Source: Cymbidium sinense (taxonomy: Eukaryota > Streptophyta > Magnoliopsida > Asparagales > Orchidaceae). From it: a stretch of DNA of 64,000 nucleotides. Below, piece after piece: positions 10,399 to 23,216 of this stretch. The notes below the pieces were generated by a model. That model saw only the letters and a list, made by a program, of their open reading frames with translations, searched no databases and had not been told where the DNA came from. The stretch spans positions 53,129,352-53,193,351 of the forward strand of contig CM038222.1 in the NCBI GenBank assembly GCA_021442155.1. The letters are read 5' to 3'. Numbering within the stretch: the first letter of the stretch is position 1; the number at the start of each line of letters is the position of its first letter. The translations under genes and the position numbers were made by a program.

Positions 10399-13300
10399 GG
10401 GGCTGTTTGGTTCCGTGTAATTAGCGTGTAATGTAATCTAAATACACGCATTTATCTTTTTTCCGTGTTTGGGTTGCGGTAATTTAATTACCATGTAAAA
10501 TTTTACGGCATTTCAAATTCCTTTGCGAGTGTTTTCTGTAAATGGAATACCCCAAAATCGAGCAAATTCGAAGTCACGGTTAACGACAGAGAACTCCTCG
10601 TCTCCGCAATCTTTTGCATACCCACCTTCGCGACCCGCCCATGAGAGAGAACGAGGCGAGCAAACCTTGTGGCGGCGGGGAGGTGAGATCGCCCAACATT
10701 GCTCAAATTAGCGGAACCTTCGCGTACATCCCTTTTCCTCCCTTTTTCCACTTCCTTCAGCGGGTATATCGGAGTTGATTGAGAGCCGCAAACCTTATTT
10801 TTCTCATTCTCTTTCTTCGTAAATGGAATATTACGGAAGGAAGGTGAATACCATTGTTGATATGGAAGATCCGCCATTAGAAGATCATGAAGAAGACCAA
10901 ATGCAAGCGAAATGATCAAGGAGATTTACCGAATGGATGTAAGCCTTCACAAATCGCATCTGTTTTGCATCATAAAGTAAAATTTTGTGAAGTTCGATCC
11001 ATTTATTGCATTCATTTTAAAGGATTCAGCCGATACAATCGAAACTCCCAAGCTATTTACGCATCATATTGACCATATAGTGCAACTTGCAACCATCTAA
11101 CCATATGCGGTCGACTGAACAAAAGGAGTTTAAAAGATTCATATCACGAGGAGGCGAGAGAAGGAAGGAAACAAAGCGCTTGAAAGCTTTAGAAAGAGTC
11201 AAGGCACGTTTCTCTCAGGCGTCTTAGTTTTGGCTCTCTAGTTCAATAATCTTAGTGTAAATAGTTGAGCATTTTTGCGTGTTTTCAGTCTTTGAGTAGA
11301 GTGAAATCATAATTAAATCTTAGTGTAAATAGTTGAGCATTTTGTTTTGAACATTTTAGAATACTAAAAGTTCCATTCGGACATGAACTTGCGTTTTAGT
11401 GGTTGTATACACAACCGTTTTTTTTGATTATGTAATTTGATGTTGCTTTATATGCACTTGTTGAATGCTTTTTCTTGTTATGAAATCAACGGATTTCTAC
11501 ATTGCAGATGAAAGCATTTCCTTTTGCTATGCTGCCCTTTTCTTTATCCTTGATTAGCTTATATTGATGAGTCCTTTTTCTTCCATTTTCTCTGCAATTT
11601 GATCATTCCATGAATCTGGTGATGACAACCCAATTCATTTATCTATTGGCATTCATCTTGTTGCTTTTAAGTGCTTCTTATGGAGATCTTATATAATTGT
11701 GCCAAGTTAAAAAAATATTTTAGCGGTGATTTCTCCCACTTTATATATTATTCCCATTCTTGAACATAAGCTTTTTTAGTTATTTGATAGGATAAAGTGC
11801 AAGTATCTTGCTCAATTGGTCAAATTTGCATAAGCGAGAGAAGAAAGCTTGGAGTTTGATAAAGCTTTGAGAAAACTCTTTTACTAGATTTTGACTTACT
11901 ATGAACACTTTGCTATGGAGGCTAGATGGAAAGACATGTTAAAAAATGCGTATCTTATTATGCCTTTGGAGAAGAACAAATATAAATGTATAATCCTTCT
12001 AAGTGCATGAATCATGTTGTTCAAACATGACTATTTATGGTTAGAATAGTTGTGAAAGCTTGAGAATTTCAATGATTGATTCATCATAGCTTTAGCTAAC
12101 ATATGCCCCTTGCTTGTTTATTTTATTATTGACAATGGTAGATATGTTAGCATAAAAACTGCAGCTTTGTATATGCTTACTCTCAAGCTAATGTATGGAG
12201 CCTGGTTTTAACAATTGTTGAAGCTTGAGAATTTCAATGATTGGTTGAGCATGGCCCTAACAAATCTATTGTAGAGGCATATGTAGTCATGTTTTATTAC
12301 CATAAAAAACATGCCGCAATAACTTCACGCCTTCTTAGTTTTCTCTCCACTGTCATCCAAAACAACAAAACCGATTTAGAATGGATTCGTTTGGGTTGAT
12401 AAGAGGTAGTGATGCTCATCTTTGTTGTCTAGTAGGTGGATGTGGATGAAAGAGATTTAGTGAATGTTGTGTTCGATTAATTTTACAATGAATGGAAGAG
12501 GCAAACCTTTTCATAAACACCACACATTTTCATATCGAGCTAGAAATGTCTTAGTTGTAGTATATTTTATTTTGTTGGATTTCTAATTCAAATCTAATAT
12601 GCAATATAATGAATGCTAGTATTCTAAAATGTTCAAAGCAAAGCAACATGCAACTTTAGTTGAGCAAGGGTGAGCAAACTTTTGGAATCCAGTTTAGCGA
12701 GGTCGCTCTTCAAGTGAAGGAAATTGTAGGAAGGTATGGAGCTCGGAGTTTTGAGTAAGAACCAGGAAGAGTGTCTTGTAGAAAACAATAATAATGAAAC
12801 TTGATTTCAGGTTTTGCTTTAGGTGCTCTTTGTTGATGTTGAAGAAGACTTGTAATTGCTCTTGCAATGACCATAATGCTTTGTGCGAATCTATGCCATT
12901 TTATGAAATTGAATTCCTTACGTTTCCTTTTTTACTTACTATGAACCGGCGTCATGTTTAGAATTTCCAAACAACTGTAAAAACATTTTCTTATTCAAAG
13001 CCATACAAATAATTCTAATAATGTATATGATACGAGGTTAAAATATGTTGTGAGCTCTGTAATCTCTTGGTCAGATGCCTTTCATGGAATATCTCTATGT
13101 TTCCCATGGAAATGTTGAAGCATGTATATGATACGAGGTTAGAAAATTTCTACTGATCATTTTACTCCAATCTACCTTGTAATGACAATGATTGAGGTGC
13201 TCAGGGCTTTACATCTTATTCTCTTGTGATATCTTCAATTAATGGTAATTTTCTCCTTAATCCACTCGGTGTTGTTAAAGTGATTGCATTATTTTTTTTT

Positions 13301-14604
13301 TTTTTTTTATAAAATGTGGTATTACTTCATTTCTTTTCTGTGCCCTCATGTGGAGATGCAGTTGCTTTGAATCCAGCTCGACATTGTGACTGATTTTTAG
13401 GTATGAACAGATCTTTGATGCCAAATTAACTTATTTATGAGGCGTGAAGGATGTCTTGAAAGACATATAAATGGTGCAACCATTTTTCCTGAAATATTTT
13501 TGTTTTATGCTATGGTTAATCATCCTCTTAATTATGCAAGACATGTCCTGAATCAAAAAATCATCCAGTTTCTTATCAAATCATCGAATAATCCTTTCAG
13601 TTTTTCATAAATAACATCATTTTTTAGTAAGTAATTTATTTCCTGCAGTAAAGGAATGGATTTGATTTCTGATAGTCATTCAGCTAGTTCCAGTAGTCTT
13701 TTGCAATCCCCTCTCGTTGATTTCTTTTTTCAAAGCTCTTACGTCTTCCTACCTCCCAGCTGCAGCATAGATATTCGATAAGAACATGTAGTTTCCACTT
13801 GGAGGTTCCATTTCATTTAGCACAAATCTTGTCATTTCTAGATTACTAGACAAGACAAGCACTCAAACTCTTCATACACTTTCGCATCGGCTCCATGAGC
13901 ATCGAATGAACCAATTTTAGAGCTCTCTGAAATTGTTATCTTTAAGAATTTTTAATAATAGTTTCTGAGTATAAATTTTTGTGAATTTGGAGTTCTGTTA
14001 GCTGATTTTTCAAATACAAAGTTCATTATTCATATTTTTTCTTTGATTTTTTGTCATACTTTATTGCATATATACATGTACTCTTGTTTTGCTCTCATCT
14101 TATAGGAATTTCAGAATTTTTAGGTCATTATTTGACCTAAAAAGATTATGTAATTTTTAATATATATATATATAGCTTCCTATGAAAGCAAAATAAAAAA
14201 ATATTTTAAAATAAATAATAGATATCATTAAAATAAATTTATTTATCAGTTCAAGTTATATAGATATCATATTGTTTTCTATTTTTAAAATAAATATATT
14301 ATAATTTTTTTAACTAAGTAATAAATTTTTATTTATAAAATATTTATATTTTAATATATAATTAATTTATTAATTTAATATTTCAATTAATGAAAAAAAT
14401 TTCACTAATTTCAAAATATACAAGAGTATTCAATACAAGTATTTACTTTACTTTACATATGCTCAACCAAACAGAAAATATAATTTACATGCATTTACTT
14501 TACATAGAACCAAATAACTGTAAAGTATTCAGAATTCACTGTATTCACTTTATACTGTATTTCCTTTTACACTACATTCTAAATGCAGGCAACCAAACAG
14601 CCCC
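10399..14604. mobile_element. PIF/Harbinger-like DNA transposon, 4.2 kb, non-coding
   Basis: The element begins GGGGCTGTTTGGTT (10399-10412) and ends with the exact reverse complement (14591-14604), giving 14 bp perfect terminal inverted repeats. It is flanked by TAA on both sides (10396-10398 and 14605-14607), a 3 bp target duplication typical of PIF/Harbinger. Removing it restores one hairpin-array unit, which confirms the boundaries. No transposase is readable. The left 800 bp are GC-richer (about 10500-10780), and a 30-codon frame (10823-10915) is the clearest small ATG ORF there. Internal duplications exist (about 11250/11320, 12050/12210, 13020/13110). It is probably a non-autonomous or long-decayed copy. 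Class assignment rests on ends and duplication only. Confidence 0.75.
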
Positions 14605-15030
14605 TAAGTGGGAATCAAATGCATATGAAAATGAGATTCTCACTTAACAACTTTGACATGTTAAACGAGAATCAAATGCATATGAAAATGAGATTCTCAC
14701 TTAAAAAATTTGACATGTTAAGTGGGAATCAAATGTATTTGATGTGTTTTCTTTCTTTTTTGGAAAGTGAGGGGAATTCTTTGTTTAACAAGTGTGCCAT
14801 GTCAAATAAGATTCTAAAAAAGAGGTGAAATTTATTTAACAAATTTTAAGTATGTTAAATAGATTTCTTTGATATGTTTTGATGCCATGTTTGTGATTTC
14901 TTGATTTTAAAAAGAGAGAAACTTCAACTCTAGCATATATGAAATATGTTGAGTGGAGTTTTAAAATTTGTTTTTGTTATGATTTGAAAATAGAATCTTC
15001 ATTCAACAAATTTGAGTATGTTGAATGAAG
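14605..15030. repeat. Hairpin minisatellite array, right part
   Basis: The array continues after the transposon with units near 14634, 14692, 14780, 14830, 14920 and 14990. The unit at 14634-14690 is very close in sequence to the one at 10311-10370. The last units are longer and more diverged, though the palindrome can still be seen (for example TTCAACAAATTT to TGTTGAATGAA near 15000). Confidence 0.75.
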
Positions 15031-15420
15031 GTGGCTACTTTTTTTTAAAAAAAAAAGTGTATTTGGAAAGTGTCATTTTGTGAAATAATTTATTTTCTTA
15101 AATTTTATGATAAACCTCGCCTCACCAAGCTAGTGGTAAGGAGGTTCTAAATTTTTATTATTTCTCCCTTCATTGATAATTTTTTTTTTTTGACCTACTA
15201 GGGAGCCCAATAGGGGTTTGAAGACCTACACGGAGTGATGTCTTAAAACGTAAAGGATGTTGGCTAACTTTGCCTAAGAATGAAATAGGCAAAATGCTAA
15301 TGGAAGGAAAGATAGTTTTAGACTCACATAAAATGCAAGTCCACTATCGATGCTTGGAGACAACAATCATCTACTAGAGATGGAGAGAGGAACCATCCCT
15401 AGTGGAGTCATCAAAAAACT
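15031..15420. other. Intergenic, no gene seen
   Basis: AT-rich sequence with two homopolymer runs (about 15041-15055 and 15180-15190). No coding frame or recognised element. Confidence 0.5.
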
Positions 15421-17110
15421 CTATGGTGTTTATTTTTGATATTCATTTGTGTGTGTACATGTGAGGGGATACTATGCAGATCTAAGGACGCACTTATTGA
15501 GGTAATCAGATACGACATCAAGAAATAGTGCATTATCTCAAAAGATAGAAATCACTACCCTACGATGGACATAATCACCTAATAAGGACTCCTAAGGCAT
15601 GATGGGTGTTTCAATATACCAGAGATTTTTCTTGTACTTTATAAGAAAAAGTAAAACAGGGTTTATTAAAATTAGGTTCGTTAAGTTCACTATGGAGGCA
15701 AGCCTCCATATTTAATTACATCTTAAGGAAAAAGGAATCCCTTAAGAATACTCTTGATTTAAGTAGGCGATTATTTTCTCCAAAGAATTCAAAGATAGGA
15801 CTATCAATAGATTGGTTGTATTTTGGAAAATCAAGTGGGATGAAGAAAAAAGGAGAGAGTTATTATTGGTGCCAAAGGAGATAAGTAGGGAGTGCTCGTG
15901 ATAATAAGAAACCTTGTAAGCACTCCAATCTATCCTATGGTTGGGCTTTATATATTTGAAGTTGAGGAGATTTCTATGTTTGAGTTGAAATTTTATTAAA
16001 AATTTTGGGCTTATAATTTCACAACACAAGATTGTGGAAATGCCTAAGAGGTGAGGATTTATGCTTGTAGCCCCAATGGGAAATAATAATCTCAGATCCT
16101 AAATCTAGGGAGCTTTGGTGAAGGCCAAAGTATGACTTAAATCTAAAGCAAAAGTAAGTATATGGTTTACCTCCATAAGAGAGAGAGTAAACCATCTAAC
16201 TAGACTAATTATTGCCTGGAATGACATCTAGCTAATACCTCATATACTTTAAATCCATGTAGGAAAGTCATATGTTTTTTTGCAAGATGGCTAGGTTGTT
16301 ATAATTTAGAAAAGAAACTAAGTCCTTAAACCCACTCCCTAAGAGATTAGAGCATGAGGGGTATGAATAATGACTTAAATCTAATGCAAATTTTTATCAA
16401 ATTTCATTTAATTTAGGACTCTTTATTTTGACATAGGCTGTGGAATTTTATATGCCTAAATGTATGAGAAATTGATCATGGGTCAAATGAAAAGGGAAAG
16501 AGGTGTTCTTCCATCACAGGCTCTTAAATGTTAAGCTCATTCTATCTGGCAAAGATGGAATCCCTCTTAACAAGAGTGGAACAAGTTCATTATGCATGAT
16601 ATTAAACATATAATATCCAGCTAAGGAGTTGCTAAATATTTTATTATCTTGATTTAATTCCTAAGCTTTTATGTGAGATTATGAGTTGTTAATGGGATAC
16701 AAAAATTTTTTAATCCTAAGAGCCTAATTGCATCCAGGCCATACAACAACCACCAATCATGAATAAACTATGAAATTGTATGCTTTTTCTAATGCACAAG
16801 CTAAACTGATCATCAAATAATTTTATAAAGCTATCATAAAAGAATAAACAACCGATGCAGTCGGGTGCTGTCGTACAACCCGAAAAGAAAAGTGGGTAGT
16901 CAAGCTCTACCCTTATACAACCCAGATTACAAGAAAATAATTATAATCAAGAATAATGAATGTTATGGGGGTCTTCATTCTACATTCTTCCTTCTTCATT
17001 TGATTTACTTCATTTTTTTCTTCCTTTTGGCTTGATTTGGGTATGCTTGCTCCAAAGGCATCACATGGTACATAAGACTTTGTCTTATAACCAATGCTCA
17101 TGTTAATCCC
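15421..17110. repeat. Dispersed repeat B, copy 1
   Basis: About 1.7 kb is collinear with 62325-64000 in the same orientation. Shared blocks include CACCTAATAAGGACTCCTAA (about 15577 and 62461), the GGTTGGGCTTTATATATTTG block (about 15938 and 62825), and AGCTCTACCCTTATACAACC (about 16903 and 63803). On the minus strand the middle block reads as a TATA box (TATATAAAG), so B may be an LTR or promoter-bearing part of a minus-strand element. No LTR ends, TG/CA or duplications were found, and no ORF longer than 95 codons is present. Confidence 0.7.
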
Positions 17111-17888
17111 CTATAACATTCATCCTAATCCTAATTACAAAATTACATTAAAAGAAGGAAAGTGAATCTAGCTATATCTGCAAAATAAATGTTAGCTAAA
17201 CACACCATACAACCCAAGCAGTAATATGGATAATTTGGACTTAGCACCCCATAAATGGGTAACTAAGTCCACCTGTCCTAACTTGAGTTATGCTTGTGGG
17301 CTAAGCAACCTGCACACCAAAAATATTTATATTTTTATTATGATGGCCCCTTAAGCACAACACCCTATTGAAAATATGATTAAGCTAATATCGACCTAAC
17401 ACCCAGACTATGAGGCATACACCCTAACATCCAATCTAAAATTATACATTATAAAATAAGCATACATCAAATCATATGTTGCCCTAACATAAAGCTAGAA
17501 ATGGTGACTTAGTATAAAGTGTGTACATGAAATCTTGTGTGTTATGTCCTAACTAGGCTTTAGAGTTATAATTTGTGAAGTGTGAGGGATTTAATTTATA
17601 AAGGATTGATTTCTCTTTAAGTGGTTTAATTGATTCGAAGATTTCACTTAGTATTTTCTTTTCTTTCATATGGCCTACACTTAACAACTAAGTGTTATAA
17701 AGAGAAGAAAGAGGGGGAACCTTTCTTTCATTCCTACCATAAATCATTTTTAAAGTAAATTAATTAATTAATTTCCTTTAGTGATGACTTATTATATGTT
17801 TTAATTAATCCTAAGTTTAGGTTCACCCTAAATGACCTCATCCAATAAGAAAGATATTTTAAAATTAATTGGGTGGGAGAGAATCAAC
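17111..17888. other. Intergenic, no gene seen
   Basis: AT-rich non-coding sequence lies between repeat B and an antisense gypsy LTR. I see no coding frame, RNA gene or element end. Confidence 0.5.
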
Positions 17889-18410
17889 TGTCACGGAGAA
17901 ACTTTTCCCAAGTCACCCGTGCGGCCTTAGCACTCTTTCTTCAATGCTAAGTCAGCCTAACTTTCGCAACACAGGACTAGAACACTCAAATCTCTTTTAT
18001 AGAGGAGAGGTTAGAAAGATTGGGAGCACTTCACTATGTAAAGAAACTTTACAATACAAGAATACTTGGGATCCTTGATTGATTCCTTGGTTTCTTGGTT
18101 GGTTACAAATGAGGGGTGAGGTCTCCTATTTATAGCTCTCCCCCTATCCCTAGGAATAATCTAGAAAAGAATATTCTAGAATACAATATTATGTACATGG
18201 TTCTAGATCTTTCTATGCCACTCTAGCATATACAAGGGTTCTAGAGTATTCCATACCATTCTAGAGTCCTCTTGAAGCATTCCTCCTCCAAAGCTTTCTG
18301 GAATATGGTGGAACCTTCTAGAGTGCTCCAGGTTATTCCCCATCTTTTTATAATTCTCTAGAAGCTTCCCTCCTTGTGTATGGCTAAGAGAGCATGGTTG
18401 AATCATATCA
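17889..18410 (-). repeat. Gypsy LTR, antisense copy, HSE-rich U3
   Basis: This is the reverse complement of the LTR at 38380-38856. In minus orientation it begins near 18410 and contains the U3 motif CATGCTCTCTTAGCC (about 18395-18380), a TATA box (CTATTTATAG, 18126-18135) and the R/U5 block TTAGGCTGACTTAGCATT. It ends in CA next to 17889. Immediately upstream of the TATA box lies GAATATTCTAGAA (18169-18181), a perfect three-module heat-shock element. No flanking internal region was found, so it may be a solo LTR, but no target duplication could be matched. Confidence 0.72.
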
Positions 18411-20560
18411 AATAAAATCATTTATGGTAAATCAAAGCTTTCTTAATGTCATTTTTAATTTCATGTTTCGATTTGATTTAAGAATGTGAGAGGAGGTTTG
18501 CTAATCCTAACCCACTCTCATGTTTATTAATTGATTTAGTTTAATGAAATTTAATTAAGTTAATTTTTTTAGGTTAATTAGGTTGTAATATGCATTAAAT
18601 TTATTAATTAACCCTTTCCTTTGTTGTCTTAACATAATTAACCAAATAATTATAAGCCAACATGATTTGCACATACATTTGAAGATAAATCAGTAATGAT
18701 CCTAAGAAATGAAAGGGTCTAATGCAATTGGCTCACAATTAATGATTAATAAAATTAAGGAATTTAATTAAGTACTCTTATAATTCCCCCCACACATGTG
18801 GGTTAACTATAATTTTTTTAGGACTTTCTTAAGTTATTAAACACCTAAGGGTTTAGCCCAAATTTAATTAATCATGTTCTTATATGATTATGATTTCAAT
18901 TTAATTAATTAAGCTATTTGATTAACTAATTAAAAGAGAAATAGGGAAATAGATTGGGGAGGAAGCCTCAATCCCATTCCATAGGTTCATTCACTATTGG
19001 ATAGTGATTAACCACTTAATTAATTGATATTATACTGTTCATGTGATTAATTAATGTCTAATTAACTTAGGAGGGTAATTAAAGCTTAATTAGTCAATTT
19101 TCCAAATTAATTAAACAACAAATCCCAAAAACTATTATGGGAGGCAAAGCTCATCCCATTGAATTAACCCACAAAATTTAGGATTAATTACTTAAGTAAT
19201 TAAAGAGTAATTAAGCTAATTAATTTCTTAATTAAACTTTAATAAATCTCTAATTACTATTCCAAATTAATTAAGATTATTTTTTATAAATTCTCCTCTA
19301 AAATACCTTTAAAATGAGTATTTATTTATATTTTTTTGATTCTTCTATAATTAGTTATGATTTTAGGAAGTTTTGGCTATTAAAACACATTAATTAGGCC
19401 TAATTACACTCCTAATCCCGTCGGTGCCAAGTGGTGTGCTGATGTAGCGCGCTTTCCACGTGGCACCATGGGATTGGCTATTTAAGTTATCGCCATCAAT
19501 GTTAAGTCAGATGGTGGTGAGACATGCTTTCTCGTGCATCGTTTGATCCAAAATCGGACAGCCATGATTAATCTCGCGGTGTAAAGAGGATTTAATTGAT
19601 TTGATTTAATAGATCTAATCACGATCGTCCATTCCGATCATGTGGAACGGATGGTGCATGATCTATCATCCACTGGCGAGGGAGGATGGAGCCCATTCCT
19701 GCTTCACATGATCCGCTCAGTTGATCTGTCTGATCGCACATGAGGAGGGTCCAAAGGTATCCAACGGTCAAGATCAGGTGGGGTGGAAGTTTTCTTTAGA
19801 AAGCTCCAACAAAATTTATTATATGGTTAGTTTCAATGGCATACCTCACCAGAGCTCAAGACTAATTCGATTAAGGAAGCTTCGTCTAGTAGAGATAAGG
19901 CCTTATTAATTAGCATAAGCTCCAATTTGAGGTTGATAGCTCAAAAGGCTAACTCACGAGGCGTAGGTGGTCGGTGTTGATCAAAGTCCACCCTCCGACC
20001 GTCAAGAAGCTCGGAAGGCGATTCGTTCTTGCTCGACTGGGCTCCAAGGAAGGTGTGTGCAAAGTTAATTGCATTTTGGTGGGAAAATGAGCAAATATGA
20101 ATCAATGGGATGCTCCCCTGTTTCAACTTGAAGAAAATTGAGAATGGGGAAATAAGGAATGGGCTTGGGAGCTTGGGGAAGGTCTCTAGCAGCTCATCTT
20201 AGGTAGCTAGGGCTTTGAGGAATGCAGGTGTGTGAGCTTGAGTGGAAATGAAGGGAGGTATTAGTTTGGCTTCTTCTTGATCATTTGGTCACCTCAGAGG
20301 GTTGTGGAGGTCCTCAAGTGGATGAGTGGCTCTATTTGGTTAGGTGAGAGTGTGGAGGAGGCTGTCAAGGAGGGTAGTGGATGTCCTTGGTGATTTCAAA
20401 TGCTCCAATAGTGGAGGTGAGGTGATTTCACCTCCCCATAGGTCATGGCCGACCCAACCACCCGTGGGTTAGGTTGGGCAATGTCCTAGGAGCCTAGGTC
20501 GACCAATGGGAGAGTGTCAAGTGATCAAAGAATAGAAATGACCACTAACATTGGTGATTT
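18411..20560. other. Non-coding tract with many TTAATTAA motifs
   Basis: From about 18480 to 19420 the sequence is dense in TTAATTAA and related AATTAATT palindromes. From 19420 to 20560 the composition is more balanced, with an ACGTG-core motif (CCACGTGGCACC near 19458) and text typical of plant retrotransposon LTRs. It looks like old LTR material, but no ends, TATA or pairing copy were identified. No convincing gene. Confidence 0.45.
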
Positions 20561-21850
20561 GCCTTGTGTGATACCCTTAGCCCAAGGGTAGGATGGTCAT
20601 TTGGCATTGATTTGATTTGGACAGATTTGAAATGAGTCAAAAATGGGTTAGCCCAAATTTCAAGTGATTTAGAGTTCCTTTGGTTTGATTTGGCTCAATT
20701 TGATCTATGCCAAATTGGGTTAGGTTGAGTTAAGTTGGCCAATTAATCAAATTGGGTCAAACCAAGGGTTGGGTCAAGTTCATATGATCATTTGGAGTGT
20801 ATTGGTGTCATTGGTTTGGTTTAATTTGGTTTAGATTTGGTTTTGAGTTCATTTGGGTCAAATGGGTCAAGTTGACCAATTTGACCGAATTGACCAAATT
20901 GGCTTAAGTCATGGCTTGGTTTGGGTTTGGTTAATCATTTGGAATATGTTGTAGGCTTTGGTTGAGTTTAATTTAGATTTGATTGAGTTTTAGGTTGGTT
21001 TGGCTCTTTAGGTCAAGTTGGGTTTAATAGGTCACTTGGTCATCAATCTATTGCTAGGTTGAGTTTGACTTGGATTGATTTTGATTTGGCTTGATAATTA
21101 AAGATTTCATTTATATTTGGAATGGTGATTGATGGAATGATTGACTTGTAAGAAAATCAATTGAATTTGGTTAGAATTTGAGTGGCATTTGGCTAAGTCC
21201 ATGAAATTAGCTTAAAGGGTTTAGATTTAGATTTTGATTTAGTTTGATTTAGTTTTGATGATTTAAATATATATATTTTATTTATATTTATGAAGATTAT
21301 TGAAGATATGATTGATTCATGAGAAAATAAATTGAATTGGAAGTGATTTAAGAGATTTGGCTAAGCTCATGAAGGTTGATTCATGTGCTTAGAAAGGGTT
21401 TTGATTTAATTTGAATTAGTTTGATTTGGTTTTAATCATTTTGATGTAAATTTGATTTATATTTGGGAAGATAGTTGAAGATATAAATTGGTTATGAGAA
21501 AATCAATTGATTTTGGATTGATTTGAATTGGATATTGGTTGAGGTCATTAAGGTAGGTCACATGGCTTATGAAGGATTTGATTTGGATTTTGGTTTAGAT
21601 TGATTGTAAGTTTGATAGATTGATTTAAAGGGTTGAATTGGTATTTGAGAAAATCAATTAAGTTTGGATTAATTTGAATTTGGCTAAGGTTAAGTACATA
21701 AGATAAAATCATAGGGCTTAGGTTGATTTTGAATTTGGATTTGATCATGTGCTTTAATCATTTGGCTTAAAATTTGAATTCGGATTTAAATTTGAATTGA
21801 ATTTGAGATTTGATTTTGGCTTAAGAAGGTGAACATGGGTTGTATTTGGG
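20561..21850. repeat. Strand-skewed T+G-rich degenerate repeat
   Basis: About 1.3 kb of the plus strand is made largely of permutations of TTTGGTT, TTGATTT and TTGAATT, giving a strong T+G over A+C skew. There is no fixed unit length. On the complementary strand this creates spurious Asn/Pro/Ile-rich frames (for example 21748-21548). It resembles an expanded, diverged simple repeat rather than coding DNA. Confidence 0.65.
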
Positions 21851-22039
21851 TTGTATGGTAGGAGGGTTATCCTAATCCCTAAGGCATAGCCTAATCCTAT
21901 GATTAACCCTTCTAAGTCTCTAAGTTTAGGTTAAGTATTCACCTAAGTGTTAGAAGTGTCTTATGACTAGGGAAGTCTTAGTGTCTAGAAGACTCCTAAG
22001 TCTAAGATGAGGAGATTGAGAACTCACTCCAAAAGTGAG

Positions 22040-22995
22040 GTCAACAACAACTAAATATTATTTTTTTGGCACCACATCTAAAAATCTTATGGGAAGATGG
22101 TTCAATTCTCTTCCCCCCTTAAGCATCATATCATTCAAGAATTTCTCATACTTGCTATTAGTGTAGTTCTCAACATTAAAAGATCTTTGAAGGGCATCCA
22201 AACTCTCTTCTATATTGAACATGAGAGCAAACTTGAGAAAGTGTATCATATGGTTTAACAAGACATTCCAAAAAGTTGTTAATGATGACAAGTTTGGTGA
22301 ATAAAGCCTTTATTTTTGAGTATGATTATGTGCTAACAACTTCAAATTTTTTGTTATTAATTATTTTGTAGACAATATGGTGAGGTCTTCACATAAAGTA
22401 GATAACATATATAGTCACCAAATAGTTCTTGTAAGAGTTAGGCATTATTTTATCACTTCTTCTCATTGGAAGAGAAAAAACACAAAGCATAATAGAATTT
22501 GTTTTTCTAACCCAAGAAAATAATGACAAAAGAAACTTATTAAATTGGGGAAATTAATTTAAAAGGGAACAATTTATAAGTCAACTTATATTACCTCAAT
22601 AAAATATTTTAAAGACAATATGCTTCCATTGAAGCGACCACTTGCCTAAATCATAGATGCAGTTGAAAACAAAGAATATTTTAAATGTTCCACACTTATG
22701 AATAAGCAAGTAGCGTGATAAAACTTAAGCCATGGCATTGAGGATTGTAGATGCCTAAAGGCTTTTGTAAGCATTATTAAATAATGCACTTTGAAAATAA
22801 CTTATTGATAAACATACCAAGTAGCAACCTCAAGATTACAAGTCTTTTATCTTTAGAGATTCAAATAGTTGGTACAATATATGTCATTAGTGTGCCATAG
22901 TTGAAGCATTATGATAAAAGAGTTTGAAATGACTTACATAGTATAAAGTTCACTCTCCTTCTTTCTCACCAACCCCACTAGTAACCTTCTTAGAC
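22040..22995. repeat. Dispersed repeat A, copy 1
   Basis: This is collinear with 61405-62325 in the same orientation. Shared blocks include TTTTTTGGCACCACATCT (22050 and 61414), TTCTCAACATYAAAAGATCT (about 22167 and 61527) and CAAGTTTGGTGAATAAAGCC (about 22289 and 61649). A minus-strand frame at 22291-22058 (77 codons, with EESLDALQRSFNVENYTN) is partly kept in copy 2 (SLEALQRSFDVENYTNSMYEKF) although copy 2 has a stop. This suggests a decayed coding segment whose family I do not recognise. No element ends were found. Confidence 0.7.
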
Positions 22996-23216
22996 AATAA
23001 ATAACAAAACTACAAGATCATCTATAATGACACAATTATAATGTTTACGGATCATCATCGATACTTGTAGTTCAGTGAAAATCTTTTTCTCAACTTGCCT
23101 AAGAAGATAAATAATACTTTTTTCATTTTTATGAACTACCAAGCTTGCATATAAAAGCATGATATTGTATAATCAAACTATTGGGATTTTGGTAAGAGCA
23201 AAAAAAATATGAGTTT

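Noticed and set aside
17889..18410. Target duplication for a solo gypsy LTR
   Set aside because: Flanking pentamers (TCAAC on the left, AATAA on the right) do not match under any end placement tried, so solo status is unproven.
18203..18421. 72-codon minus ORF as a gene
   Set aside because: It lies entirely within the antisense gypsy LTR.
21548..21748. Asn/Ile/Pro-rich minus-strand ORF
   Set aside because: It arises from the T+G-skewed degenerate repeat and has no domain.
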